Assembly: GCA_018806915.1 (NCBI GenBank)
Contig: JAGKQI010000081.1
Coordinates: 558,001-622,000, forward strand
DNA: 64,000 bases
Source: Phytophthora colocasiae
Taxonomy: Eukaryota; Oomycota; Peronosporomycetes; Peronosporales; Peronosporaceae
Direction of reading: 5' to 3'
Made by a program: the position numbers and the translations under genes. Positions 9,748-19,869 of this stretch are shown here, piece after piece. Within the stretch, counting starts at the first letter, position 1; each line of letters begins with the position of its first letter. A model generated the notes under the pieces. That model did no database searches. It worked only from the letters and a program-made list of their open reading frames with translations, and was not told the DNA's origin.

Positions 9748-9910
9748 TGTAACGGGGCGGTGCTTCTTGTAAAATATAACTCTGGGTTGGTTTAGAAGGT
9801 GGTGGCGGCCTTGGAGCCGCCACAGCCACCAACCTATAGCTAGCAGAGATTGGCCGCGGTTCAACCAATCGAACCGCGGCGTGTGACGGGTATAGTGAAA
9901 GCCCGTCACA
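9748..9910 (-). repeat. Gypsy-1 5' LTR (163 bp)
   Basis: It matches the 3' LTR by eye over the full length. Outside it lies the second copy of the 5-bp target duplication gataa (9911-9915), and inside it the TGGTAGCA primer-binding site. Confidence 0.92.
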
Positions 9911-9915
9911 GATAA

Positions 9916-10026
9916 GGAAATGATGGCAACAGTACCGCTCGAGGTAAGTGGCGTAAAGTAGGCTGCAGACCACATCGTGAATTAAAAGGGTAGAGATTTC
10001 TCGTTAAACTTCAAGTTCTAGTCCAC
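9916..10026. other. 3' flank of the split RXLR gene
   Basis: Between the Gypsy-1 target duplication and the stop codon of the downstream effector fragment there is only 111 bp of AT-rich sequence, probably that gene's 3' untranslated region. Confidence 0.4.
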
Positions 10027-10814
10027 CTACGGCTGGAACGCAAAATCTGCATCTGGGAACTTCTTGGCGTACGCTTTGTTGTATGCACGCCAAATGGCCG
10101 CACTTGGGTTGTCCGTAAACGTCTGCGAATTGAGTTTAAACACACTCAACATGTCTTTCGGCGTCTTTTTGTCCGCCATCCACTGATTAAACTGCGCAGT
10201 CTGCAGATTCGTCGCGATTTTCTCCGTGCTGGGGACCTTTTTAGCAGTTTGCAGCATCTGAGCCAACTTGACTTCATCTCCCTTGTAGCTCTTAGTGAAC
10301 GTCTGTATCATTGTCGTCTCTGCGTGAGGGAACTCCTTGTTGAAAGCCTTCAAATACTGGACCCACGTGCTCAGCAACGGATTACTGAGGAGATCGTCTC
10401 CAGCCTCATTCAGCTTCAACTTGTTGAACACATTCATCGGGTGTAAAGGTTCGTCCAGCCAACCTTTAACCAATTCCTTCTTAAACGCCTGAGTACCAGC
10501 AGTATCATCAGCTGCAGCCAATAGTTTTAGAAACCCATCGTCTCCGTACTGAGCCGTGAACATCCCCATTTGAGAAATCTCCTTTCCAGGGTGTTTGAGG
10601 TTGTAAGCCTTGAGGAAACTCGTCCAAGTCGCGAATTGGGGTGAATCAAATAACGTTTTCGACTGTTGTTCCAGTTTCAGCATCGACTGTTGTTCCAGTT
10701 TCAGCACTTTGAAAATGTCGTCCGGTTCAGAGCCCATGTTAATCCAGCGGCTAATTTGCGCATTCTCCAGCTTTAAAGCGAGTTCTTTCGTATTTGGATT
10801 AGTCAGGGCGTTGG
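10027..10814 (-). pseudogene. LWY-repeat RXLR effector, 3' part (gene split by Gypsy-2)
   Basis: The fragment ends with a TAG at 10029-10027 and carries about two and a half WY/LWY-type units (VFKLNEAGDDLLSNPLL, TWVQYLKAFNKEFPHAETT, VKLAQMLQTAKKVPSTEKIA). Its C-terminal ADFAFQP is shared with the effectors at 17950-19114 and 27131-28285. The upstream part of the gene is 5.8 kb away at 16610-17041. Gypsy-2 lies between, and the reading phase is preserved across the break if the 5-bp target duplication is counted once. Any ORF extending past 10814 reads into the LTR. The split makes a normal product unlikely. Confidence 0.85.
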
Positions 10815-11153
10815 TGTGGCGATGGCCTGGCGACAACAGGCATCTGCTGACAGCTTACCAATCCCGCAGCCAAAAGCGTTGGGATGACAGGAGCTCATCG
10901 CCAACAACACAAGTACACAGACGGCAGGCCAGATCGCACGCAAGCTCAGCTGGCAAGGCTGACTTGCATGCATGGCTGCAACAAGAACAACTGCAAGGAC
11001 GCTGCTCCCTGGACGGCCAAGGCGGCCGGCGAGAGCGCCCAAAGACTAGCATTAAAATCGATCACCTTTGCAATTTACTTTGCACTACCAAAGCGACCAA
11101 TACACGTTGCATTTTGCAGGGAGTTCCAGCTCCCAAACTGGCAGCACGTCACA
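10815..11153 (+). repeat. Gypsy-2 5' LTR (339 bp)
   Basis: It is a direct repeat of 16271-16609, starting TGTGGCGATGG and ending CACGTCACA. The gag-pol frame is open back through most of this LTR, but the first plausible ATG after it is at 11187. Confidence 0.93.
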
Positions 11154-11186
11154 AAGTTAACTTTAGTTGTCATTCGTGCAAGAACG

Positions 11187-14100
11187 ATGAGAACTCGCAG
11201 CGGAAGATCGATTCAAGGCAATCCAAGGATGCAAGTCGACCAAGCTGCTGAAGTAACCAACCCGGATGCAAGCAGGACCACGACGGACACCGACCTTACT
11301 ACGGTGATCCCCGTTACGTCGTCTACGCTGATGCCACCGTACCTGACCGACGTCTCTCACCAGGCCCTAGTGAAATGGAAGAGAGAGCGTCAGGAGTATG
11401 AAGACGCCGTCGAGGCTCGCTGCGCCACGACGGGCGAAGACAGAACGAAGGCGTTAATAAGCGTCAAAAATTCGTTCAATCGGCAACTGCTGGAGACGCT
11501 TTGCAAGTTCGAGTGGAACACGACGATCGAGGATGTGACGGAAGCTCGTATCGTTGCGGAGCTCGACAAAATTGTGAGCAACGTGATGAACGACGCCATC
11601 ATCGACGTCGACTTGATCTTCAAGACCGAGTTGAAGATGGATATGCGAGAGCGCGATGTGAAAGCGCGGGTGATTAAGTATTTCATGAAATGCGATGAGG
11701 TGATCATGCAGCATGGGTTAGCTGGTACTTTTTCAACCATCGCTGGTATCAAGGAGAAGTGCAAGATACTGAAACGTCACCTTGAGCCTGCCGCACTGCG
11801 TGATGCGATTGACACGCACCATCGCCTCGTCGACCCGTCTAGCAAGACGGACGAGACTAAGCTGTACAGCCTCGTCAAGGAGAAAGCGCTTGAACAGGAA
11901 AAGGTTTTCAATCTACTATCGAAACGCAATCGTCAGCAACCACGACGCACTGACGACGGTACGAGAACCATGAAGAACAATGAAAAGCCTCCGAGGCCGA
12001 GTAACAACCAAGGTTTCGCTGCCGAAAGGCACAATGAGGCGAAATCGAACCGCTCGGTGGTGAAATCAAGCGCAACGAAGAAATCCCAGCCATCAGTTGA
12101 GAGCAAGCCAAGAACAGGTTGTTTTCACTGTGGCAAAGACCACTGGTTGAGCCAGTGTCCTGACCTCGATGAAGCAGCCAAGGAGGCGCTACTTGCCGAG
12201 AGGAAAAGCAAGAAAGGAGCCAATGGCAATGGGCCGAAGCGTTACCGAACCAAGCGCCTAGAACAAACTACTGTCCCAGTCAGTGACGACCGCACAACGG
12301 TTTTGCTCAACGACACGGTTGAGGTGCCATGTTGTGCAGATAGTGGCTGCGATTTAAACATCATCTCCCGGAAACACGTTGAACTGCTCCAAGCACAGGA
12401 CTCAACAGTCAAACTAATTGAGCTAGATGAGCCTGTGCACTCACAGGCAGTTGGAGGCACAACTTTGGTCTCTACTCACGCGATCGACGTGAGACTTACG
12501 ATCAACACCGCTGCAGGTCCCGTGAGATGTCAAGATCCCAAGAGATGTTTGATCATAGAGTCGGATGAGAACGAGATGCTTGTAGGCAAGCTTTTGCTCG
12601 TCGAACTGGGGATTGACATTGAGCAACAATTGGAGTACCTTGCGTGTCGGGGTCCGGACGATGATGACTCTTTCGATGGGCCGGATGGTATGCCACCATG
12701 CAAGCCCAATAAAGCCGAGGTCGTACAGAATGTGGTTGACGCTCTCGTGCACGATGCTATCGACCGCGGTGTGATTGACGACTATATCACGACGCGACTA
12801 TACGAGGTGCTCCATAAGTACAGCGGCTGGCGACTTGAGTTGGGCGATGATCCGCCTGCGAGAATACCGCCACTCAAGATTCGGTTGAAACAGAATGCTA
12901 CACCGTACCGATGCAAGGTACGGCAATACAGCCCAGACAAATCCGCTTTCCTCGAAGCATTCAACAAGCGCCTAGTGGAACTAGGCTGGGTGTTCGAGAA
13001 CCGTGAGAGTCGATGGTGCTGCCCGGCGTTGCCAGTCCGCAAGCCAAGCACCAACGAGTTCAGGCAGACAACCGACTACAGACCGATCAACGGGATGACG
13101 GAGCCTATCGCTGGTGTGATGCCAAGCTTGGAGGTTGCCCTCGAGCATTGCAAGGGTATGATGTACTACGCGATGTTTGATTTCCTGAAGGGGTTCTGGC
13201 AGCTTCCTCTCCACAGGAGCAGCCAAGAGTTATTGTCATACATGACGGACAAGGGTGTTTTCACGCCAACTCGAGTGCCACAAGGTAGCAGTGATGCGGC
13301 TCTACACTTTCAATCAACTGTGGAAATGGTTCTAGGGAACCTTGTCAACAAATGTGTGATTGTGTGGATAGATGACTTGCTGGTATTCGCCAACTCGCAA
13401 GAAGAGCTGGTGGATGCAATCGAGGCTGTTTTGAAAAAGCTCGATGAACACGGTCTCATTCTCAATCCGAAAAAGAGTGCTGTATTTCTCACGGAAGTGC
13501 GATGGTGTGGCAGGATCATCAACAAACATGGTATCGGCCACGACCCCGAGCGAATCCGTGCACTACGGGAAATACCGACTCCGACAACTGCGGCGGAACT
13601 CCAACAGTTCTTATGCGCCAGCAACTGGATGCGTGCTGGGCTTGTAGACTATGCTCGCGTCGCTCGGCCATTACAGGAGCGGCTCGATGCTGCACTGGCG
13701 GGCACACGAAAGACGAAGAGAGCTGCTGCGGGTATCCAGATCGAGTTGACGACCGAAGAAGAACAAGCATTTGAAGCAGTGAAGGAACTCCTGAGCAATT
13801 CGGCGACACTAGCATACCCGGACCCAGACAAGATGTTGTGTCTGCTCTCGGACGCTTCTGACAGAGGATGGGGACTGGTTGTATCGCAAGTTCGACAGTG
13901 GAAACCCGATGTACCTATCCAAGAGCAGGATCATGAACTCTTGATCTGCATGGGTGGCAACTTCAGCGGATCGGCGCTAAATTGGAGTGTAATTGAGAAA
14001 GAGTCGTATCCAATTGTGCACGCGTGTGAAAGACTGGAGTACCTACTTCTAAGGCCACAAGGATTTCGACTCTACTGCGACTATCGGAACATTATCTTTC

Positions 14101-15869
14101 TCTTCTCGCCAAGCAAGGATTTAAAAAAGCACGTTCGCGGCAAACTTCTTCGTTGGTCCACGAAGCTGCTAGAGTATCGCTATACTATCGAACATATTGC
14201 CGGCGTCCATAACGTGTGGGCAGACCTCATCTCACGGTGGGGCGGGAAGCAGCAACCAGCAGCAAGAATTCACTCGGCCAAACGCTTTACTCGATCAAAA
14301 CGGAAACATGCAGAGAGTGTTGCAACGACCAAGAATGGCATGACGCCACTTCGTCCACTGGACCAGGACGGATTCGTGTGGCCCACGACCGACGAGATCG
14401 GCAGCATTCAGGCTCTGCATGTAACGCCAAAAGATGCTGTACCGGGCAATGATGATCTGTGGCGAATCAATGGTTTGATCTGGATACCAAGTGATGCGAC
14501 CGAGCTGATTGAAAGACTGCTGATCATTGCTCACTGTGGCCACAACGGACACCGCGGCATGAATGTGATGACGAACCACATCCGCCGGCTGTTCAGTATT
14601 GGTGGACTTAGCAGGATGGTACGCGACTTCTGCGAGAAGTGCCTACTCTGCCTGCACGTGAAGGGCGGCGTGGTGATTCCACGGCCTTTTAGCGAAACAC
14701 ACCATACCTACGAACGCAACCACACCCTGCACTGGGATTTCCTCACACTTGGTGAATCTTTTGGAACGTCGCGTTACGTGCTAGTATTGAAAGATGAAGC
14801 AACACATTTCGTGGAGCTGGTTGAATGCGACGGACCTACATCGGAAGTTGCAGCTACTTCTATCCTTGACTGGTACAGTCGATTCGGGCCACCTAGTGTG
14901 TGGGTCAGCGATTCAGGATCACACTTCAAGAGCAAGGTTATATCTGAATTAGGCCGACGACTGAAGAGTCGTCTCGAGTTCATCCTCGCGTACACCCCGT
15001 GGAAGAATGGCTCTGTAGAGCGGGTGAACCGCGACATCACCCAAGTGCTGAAGGCATTGGCACTGGAGTTCAAAGTGAGCATGCAGGACTGGCCGTACCT
15101 ACTACCACTAGTGCAGTCAAGCATCAATCACTCTCCAGTTGCGTCACTGGCCAACCGAGCTCCTATTGAGCTGTTCACTGGACTACCGTGCCCTAATGCT
15201 CTCGACTCTATATTCCTGCCAGGAGGGAAGGGACGTGTAGCCACACTGAGCCAGCCGCGACCCAGCACGGAGCAGCAACTAGCTAATCTACGGGCCGACC
15301 TCCAAGAAATGCACAAGCCTGTCAAGGCAGAACGCAAGCGCCAAGCTGAACGTTACCGGGCACGATACCATTACCATCAGCGTGTGAACTTCTCGGTCGG
15401 AGACTACGTGTTGCGCTCACGTGTCGACGAGAAACTTCATGCAAACAAACTACGCGTGATGTGGGTCGGCCCATACAGAGTGGTTGGCAGTGCTGACTAC
15501 TACTTCACAGTTGAGCATCTGGTCAACGGGACTACAGTGAATGTGCACCCATCTCGCCTAAAACTCTACGCAGACGACTCACTCAACGTGACCGAAGAAC
15601 TGCTGGACCATATTGCCTCGCAAGGGACACTGATGGCCGTGGAGTCTATCTTGGAGCACAGAATGAACCCTGACATGGAAGCCTACGAGATCAAAGTCAA
15701 GTGGATGGGTCTCGAGACTATCGAGGACTCTTGGGAGCCGCTGAAGACCATGTATGAAGATGTACCACAACTACTGCTACAGTACGCGAACGAAGCAAAC
15801 GATGATGATTTCCTACTCGCTGTGACCTCCCAGACGAAGTCCGAGACGCCAAGGCAACGCAGGAACTGA
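11187..15869 (+). CDS. Gypsy-2 Gag-Pol polyprotein (1560 aa)
   Basis: The chosen start is the ATG at 11187, 34 bp past the 5' LTR. Gag is helical and charged, with a shortened zinc knuckle CFHCGKDHWLSQC near residue 311 (three instead of four residues between the second Cys and His). The protease signature is CADSGCDLNII near residue 383, with Cys where Ala or Thr is usual. RT has the active site WIDD near residue 726 in place of YxDD. RNase H follows. The integrase zinc-finger H-H-C-C is near residues 1115-1155, and the core contains DFLT, SDSGSHF and KNGSVERVN. A chromodomain (KVKWMGLETIEDSWEP) lies near residues 1485-1530. There are no internal stops or frameshifts. A fused Gag-Pol without frameshift resembles several chromoviruses. 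Confidence 0.92.
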   Translation: MRTRSGRSIQGNPRMQVDQAAEVTNPDASRTTTDTDLTTVIPVTSSTLMPPYLTDVSHQALVKWKRERQEYEDAVEARCATTGEDRTKALISVKNSFNRQLLETLCKFEWNTTIEDVTEARIVAELDKIVSNVMNDAIIDVDLIFKTELKMDMRERDVKARVIKYFMKCDEVIMQHGLAGTFSTIAGIKEKCKILKRHLEPAALRDAIDTHHRLVDPSSKTDETKLYSLVKEKALEQEKVFNLLSKRNRQQPRRTDDGTRTMKNNEKPPRPSNNQGFAAERHNEAKSNRSVVKSSATKKSQPSVESKPRTGCFHCGKDHWLSQCPDLDEAAKEALLAERKSKKGANGNGPKRYRTKRLEQTTVPVSDDRTTVLLNDTVEVPCCADSGCDLNIISRKHVELLQAQDSTVKLIELDEPVHSQAVGGTTLVSTHAIDVRLTINTAAGPVRCQDPKRCLIIESDENEMLVGKLLLVELGIDIEQQLEYLACRGPDDDDSFDGPDGMPPCKPNKAEVVQNVVDALVHDAIDRGVIDDYITTRLYEVLHKYSGWRLELGDDPPARIPPLKIRLKQNATPYRCKVRQYSPDKSAFLEAFNKRLVELGWVFENRESRWCCPALPVRKPSTNEFRQTTDYRPINGMTEPIAGVMPSLEVALEHCKGMMYYAMFDFLKGFWQLPLHRSSQELLSYMTDKGVFTPTRVPQGSSDAALHFQSTVEMVLGNLVNKCVIVWIDDLLVFANSQEELVDAIEAVLKKLDEHGLILNPKKSAVFLTEVRWCGRIINKHGIGHDPERIRALREIPTPTTAAELQQFLCASNWMRAGLVDYARVARPLQERLDAALAGTRKTKRAAAGIQIELTTEEEQAFEAVKELLSNSATLAYPDPDKMLCLLSDASDRGWGLVVSQVRQWKPDVPIQEQDHELLICMGGNFSGSALNWSVIEKESYPIVHACERLEYLLLRPQGFRLYCDYRNIIFLFSPSKDLKKHVRGKLLRWSTKLLEYRYTIEHIAGVHNVWADLISRWGGKQQPAARIHSAKRFTRSKRKHAESVATTKNGMTPLRPLDQDGFVWPTTDEIGSIQALHVTPKDAVPGNDDLWRINGLIWIPSDATELIERLLIIAHCGHNGHRGMNVMTNHIRRLFSIGGLSRMVRDFCEKCLLCLHVKGGVVIPRPFSETHHTYERNHTLHWDFLTLGESFGTSRYVLVLKDEATHFVELVECDGPTSEVAATSILDWYSRFGPPSVWVSDSGSHFKSKVISELGRRLKSRLEFILAYTPWKNGSVERVNRDITQVLKALALEFKVSMQDWPYLLPLVQSSINHSPVASLANRAPIELFTGLPCPNALDSIFLPGGKGRVATLSQPRPSTEQQLANLRADLQEMHKPVKAERKRQAERYRARYHYHQRVNFSVGDYVLRSRVDEKLHANKLRVMWVGPYRVVGSADYYFTVEHLVNGTTVNVHPSRLKLYADDSLNVTEELLDHIASQGTLMAVESILEHRMNPDMEAYEIKVKWMGLETIEDSWEPLKTMYEDVPQLLLQYANEANDDDFLLAVTSQTKSETPRQRRN

Positions 15870-16270
15870 GTTACAAGAACTTCCTGGCCAATTGCATATG
15901 ACGTATGAGAGTTTCGAGATCTTGCAAGCATTTCCAAGTCGCGCCGCAATGGGTATCTTGAGTTCGATCTCATACACATGTACTAGTCAACTTTCAGACG
16001 ATGGATCACAATATCAACAAGTGTATTCAAGTGTCGAGCAACTCTACAATCTGGTTGGCTGATATTCAGATTTCTCGGTTCTGATTGGGCAAAAAGGTCA
16101 AGGCGAGAATTGTTGCAAATCCGAGAGATCACAACATGTAACACTGCAACGCGTTGAAGTTGGAGGACCGGTCATGCACAGTATGTGACGAGGCAGTCAC
16201 AACCGGACGATACAATCGCACACACACTGGAGGGACGATTTCGACTGAGGATTGAAAGCTTGGGGGGCAG
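15870..16270. other. Gypsy-2 3' untranslated region
   Basis: This is 400 bp between the polyprotein stop and the 3' LTR. I see no ORF of note on either strand. It ends in the G-rich polypurine tract at 16262-16270. Confidence 0.6.
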
Positions 16271-16609
16271 TGTGGCGATGGCCTGGCGACAACAGGCATC
16301 TGCTGACAGCTTACCAATCCCGCAGCCAAAAGCGTTGGGATGACAGGAGCTCATCGCCAACAACACAAGTACACAGACGGCAGGCCAGATCGCACGCAAG
16401 CTCAGCTGGCAAGGCTGACTTGCATGCATGGCTGCAACAAGAACAACTGCAAGGACGCTGCTCCCTGGACGGCCAAGGCGGCCGGCGAGAGCGCCCAAAG
16501 ACTAGCATTAGAATCGATCACCTTTGCAATTTACTTTGCACTACCAAAGCGACCAATACACGTTGCATTTTGCAGGGAGTTCCAGCTCCCAAACTGGCAG
16601 CACGTCACA
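16271..16609 (+). repeat. Gypsy-2 3' LTR (339 bp)
   Basis: It is the second copy of the LTR, followed directly by the target duplication gttgg and then effector coding sequence in antisense. Confidence 0.93.
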
Positions 16610-17041
16610 GTTGGCCAGGATATTGGAGAAGCCAGGACCACCATATTCTACTGTCATGGCCGCAGCGAGAGACTCATCTGGTGTTTTCTGGTTTGTTTTT
16701 GCCACATATAAAGCCCATTCCTTCCATTGGGCACTCTCGAGAATGTTCTCCTTCACTTGACCAACCTTAAAGGCTTGAAAAGCTTCTTTTGCAGGGGCGT
16801 CTTTGTGCAACAGACTCTTGAATTGGGGACTCAATTTCATGGACTCGAAGACTTCATCCATTTTTCCCCGGATAGCATCAAGAAACCCCCTCTCCTCTTC
16901 GTCGGCTGTCTTGTGGGCTCGTAGAAACCGCGCATGAGAAGGAGCTTGGAGTGCGGATTTCTCCATTTTGGTTGGTATTAAAGAAGCATTGGCGCTTGCA
17001 AGCAGGGCAACAACCAACATCGAAATGTACTGGACTCTCAT
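16610..17041 (-). pseudogene. LWY-repeat RXLR effector, 5' part (gene split by Gypsy-2)
   Basis: It starts at the ATG at 17041. The signal peptide spans residues 1-19 (ISMLVVALLASANA). RFLR lies at residues 38-41 and EER at 49-51, in correct order and spacing for an RXLR-dEER effector. A first WY-type unit follows (VFESMKLSPQFKSLL, ILESAQWKEWALYVAK). The frame enters the Gypsy-2 LTR at 16609 and stops after about 22 LTR-derived residues. The rest of the gene is at 10027-10814. An intact signal and RXLR region means a truncated secreted product of roughly 166 residues could still be made. Confidence 0.87.
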
Positions 17042-17949
17042 CGTAGCAGGAGACTTGTCGGTTGTAGGCTAGTTGTCAAAGTGAGAGGCCATCAGCAGTT
17101 CTAGGAGCAGATAGTTATCCAACGAAAGGAGTCAGAAAACCACGTGCTGTCAGATTGCGTAAAATTCAGCGATCGTTTGGCAAAACCGAGCCCAGGATTG
17201 ATCTGTTCTTTTTCCCGTTCCGATCTCAGGATGCATCAACTAGAGACTAGAGGTTTTACAGTACCTCTAAACGCAGAATGAGACAGCATTTTCACAATCT
17301 AGACGTTGGTCTTCAGTGCTCTGTGGCATTTACGTTTACACTTTTTTCTTGGTCCAGTTAGGTGCACTTCAAAACGATGAAGTTCGAGAGAATGTCAGCT
17401 TGAAACTTCCCGCTTTGATTAGTCACGGCAGCTTGTACTCACCTCACCATCCAGTGATGTACACCTGGTCCAGGTGATCTGGAATCCTGATCATCAGATT
17501 CTTGACATCCTGGAATTGAAGAACGAAGATACCCTTGTATTTTGAAGCAATCGTTTCACGCGATAAGATCGTCAATCTGCGAATGACTTGGATATAGTAC
17601 ATGTACTGCCAACGATCTAACACTGCGATATGCTAATGCGGATCGGAAACAACAACACAAAGTTCTATTGCTACTGTGGAGTAAACTGAGACGGTTTGAA
17701 GAGTTCATTTCATCGTCACTGTCAATGCACAGCAACGAGCTCAAGCTGAGCAACCGTGCAGTATTTTCAGTCCTCCCAAACCAAGAAGCTCACCAAGAAT
17801 CAAAACTTTCGAGTTGGTGCATCATTGTACGAGTACCAATCGCTGTCGTAGATGTCGAGTGCGTCAAGACCGAGATTTCAAGAGGGAGCAGACTGATGGT
17901 GTACATGCAGATCGTCGATGTTTGAAATGTCTGGGAAAACTGCGTTTAT
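17042..17949. other. Intergenic region between two minus-strand effectors
   Basis: This is 908 bp with no supported gene. It should contain the promoter of the split effector, which starts at 17041. I could not pick a convincing oomycete core promoter by eye. Confidence 0.5.
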
Positions 17950-19114
17950 CTACGGCTGGAAGGCAAAGTCAGCTTCTGGAAACCTTTTAGCGTATTCTTT
18001 GTTGTATGCACGCCAAATCGCACCACTTGCATCGTCCAGGAATGCCGTTGAGTCTACCTTCAAGACGTTTTTCAAGATGTCATTCGGGGTTTTCCCTTGA
18101 GACATCCACCGACCAAACTGTGCTCGCTGTAAGTTGCTGGCCATATCCTTTGTACTCTCGACGTGCTTGGCTGCCTCTAACATCTTCGCCAGTCCTTCAT
18201 CTCCGTAGCTTTTCGTGAATACGTCAACCATCGTCGTTTTCTTGGTAGGAATCTTCTCATTGAAGCTCTTCAAATACTGAACAAACGGAGTCAACAGAGG
18301 GCTCTTCAGCAAATCATCTCCTGCGTCGTCCAGTTTCAGCAGTTTAAACACTTCCTTTGGAGGAGTTCCGAACTCGAGCCACTTCGACAGCATTTCCTTC
18401 TTCATATTCGCGGCGATCACATTGTCAACATTCCCCTTTGAGAGGAGCATCTTCATCAACGCTTCTTCACCGTACACCCTCACGAATACTCCGAGTTCTG
18501 ACGTTTCTCTTCTGGGGTATTTGGTATTAAACTCGTCCAGATATTTCGTCCAAGTGGCGAATTGTGGAGTGTCAAATAGCTTTTCCGCTCCGCCGTCCAG
18601 CTTCAGCAACTTAAGGATACTGTCCGGTGTTGGGTCGATGCTATTCAGCCAGCCTTTCATTTGTGTTGCCTCCAATTTGATCGCAAGATCCTTCGTACTT
18701 GGGACCTGCTTCGCAGCAGCTAGGACTGCTGGGACTTCATCAGAACCGTAGTGACGAATTAAGGCCCAGACGAGGTTTTCGTCAGCTTTCGACTTGTCCA
18801 GCATGGTCACGTACTGTGTCAAAACCTTCCACTGTGGACTGGCAAGTAGATCGTCTCCAACATCATCGAGCTTCAGCAACTTGAAAACTTCGTCGGATCG
18901 CTTTTTTTTGAGATACCCACGATTTCAGTTGCTGGTTTTGGAAGAAATCATCGATAGGTCCGAGGTTGATACCAAACGCTCGCTCTTCTTTGTTATTTGT
19001 ACTAGACTTTGCTGTTCTTAGAAGCCTTGCAGTATCTGGGACGCCTCGGTTAGCCGAAGCCTCAGCGAGACCAAGAAGGAGAACAACCGGGAGGAGAAGG
19101 AAGCGAACTTGCAT
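17950..19114 (-). pseudogene. LWY-repeat RXLR effector with one frameshift
   Basis: The best start is the ATG at 19114. A signal peptide (VRFLLLPVVLLLGLAEASA), RLLR and then KEERAF follow. Close to residue 75 the minus strand has a run of eight A (18902-18909). In the paralogue at 27131-28285 the equivalent Q-R-K-R-S-D segment continues in frame. Here the extra base diverts the frame to an early TGA, while the remaining LWY repeats stay open from 18879 to the TAG at 17950. The C-terminus again ends ADFAFQP. Sequence identity to 27131-28285 is very high over the second half. It is either a true pseudogene or a homopolymer error in the assembly. Confidence 0.85.
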
Positions 19115-19811
19115 GGCTGTCTTCACCTATGGAGGGAATTTGGAATGTGAGCTATGTCGCACAGGGAACCATTTCCTGGAAAACTACTCTTCGAACGAGT
19201 TTACTGGTTGATTATGTGTTTGTCGTTCCTTCATGATGTGAGTACCAGATGTTGGAAACACTGTGTTTTGATTTACATGTACACAACGGATGTCACTAGA
19301 GCTGTTGTAATGCCCATCATACTATATAGTAAACAACACGTCAAGTAAGGGTACTGTATTATATAATAGCTGATGTTACTGTACATGTAGTCCGAAGATG
19401 CATTGGCGAGGTACCGGTAGTTGATATTTTTCTTCTGCAGCAGACGGACAATAACCACCATGACGCCGCTCCACTGGAGCGGCGTCATGGAGCGGCTCCA
19501 CACACACTATGTTGTCCCACAGGTCGCTTTTGAGGTTGCCAGCACAAGCGACAGTTATATTTCCACTTCACAGCATCGGAGATGATCAGTTTGTTATTCC
19601 TCGTAGAGTAAGAGGGACCTATTCTCTCCGATCTGAACCGCAAGTGTTACGAGTTAAGTGATCTCTTACAAGAGATCGTAGAACAGGATACCATAGCAAC
19701 TTTTTTTTTTACCGGAATGGTGGTACTACTACTTGTAAACTAGTATATAAACAGTTCTTTTATACTTGAATACCTTCGCTGCAACTAAACTACAATCAGT
19801 CTTTGATACTT
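19115..19811. other. Upstream region of the frameshifted effector
   Basis: There is no gene. It includes the 33-bp near-perfect palindrome at 19458-19490. The remainder is AT-rich. Confidence 0.5.
19458..19490. repeat. 33-bp palindrome
   Basis: Two 16-base arms (CCATGACGCCGCTCCA and its exact reverse complement) flank a single central C. It could be a recombination or cruciform site or a remnant of a transposon end. Nothing around it decides. Confidence 0.7.
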
Positions 19812-19869
19812 GAGCTTCATCTCTAAGTCTACGGTTGCAAGACAAAGTCATGAGTTTCATCTCTAAGTC
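19812..19869 (-). pseudogene. Tiny fragment of effector 3' end
   Basis: The sequence ctctaagtctacggttgcaagac near 19814-19836 matches the reverse complement of the shared effector 3' end (Phe-Gln-Pro-stop plus 3' flank). The motif ctctaagtc recurs at 19861-19869 directly before the hAT element and again after it. Confidence 0.45.

Larger units (their letters stand above)
2963..9910 (-). mobile_element. Gypsy-1: complete Ty3/Gypsy LTR retrotransposon (6.9 kb)
   Basis: Two 163-bp direct repeats (2963-3125 and 9748-9910) bound the element, and 5-bp target duplications gataa lie at 2958-2962 and 9911-9915. Reading on the minus strand gives 5' LTR, a primer-binding site beginning TGGTAGCA two bases inside the LTR (9745 downward; it looks like a match to a tRNA-Met 3' end), gag, protease, RT-RNase H-integrase-chromodomain, a polypurine tract ATAGGGGGTGG (3136-3126) and 3' LTR. 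The domain order PR-RT-RH-INT and the C-terminal chromodomain place it in chromodomain-containing Ty3/Gypsy elements (chromoviruses or relatives). An extra ORF lies on the opposite strand next to the 3' LTR. Confidence 0.93.
10815..16609 (+). mobile_element. Gypsy-2: young Ty3/Gypsy element with single Gag-Pol ORF, inserted in an RXLR gene
   Basis: The LTRs are 10815-11153 and 16271-16609 (339 bp each, TG...CA), and by eye they differ at one base (A at 11056 versus G in the other copy). The target duplication gttgg occurs at 10810-10814 and 16610-16614. A G-rich polypurine tract (GGGGGGCAG) precedes the 3' LTR. I see no TGG-initiated primer-binding site directly after the 5' LTR, which is unusual. 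One uninterrupted ORF encodes Gag, protease, RT, RNase H, integrase and chromodomain. Near-identical LTRs and an intact frame point to a recent, possibly still competent insertion. Confidence 0.94.

Noticed and set aside
10884..11186. 101 extra codons upstream of Gypsy-2 Gag within the LTR
   Set aside because: The frame is open but lies in the LTR; the same frame in the 3' LTR is not followed by Gag. The ATG after the LTR is the better start.
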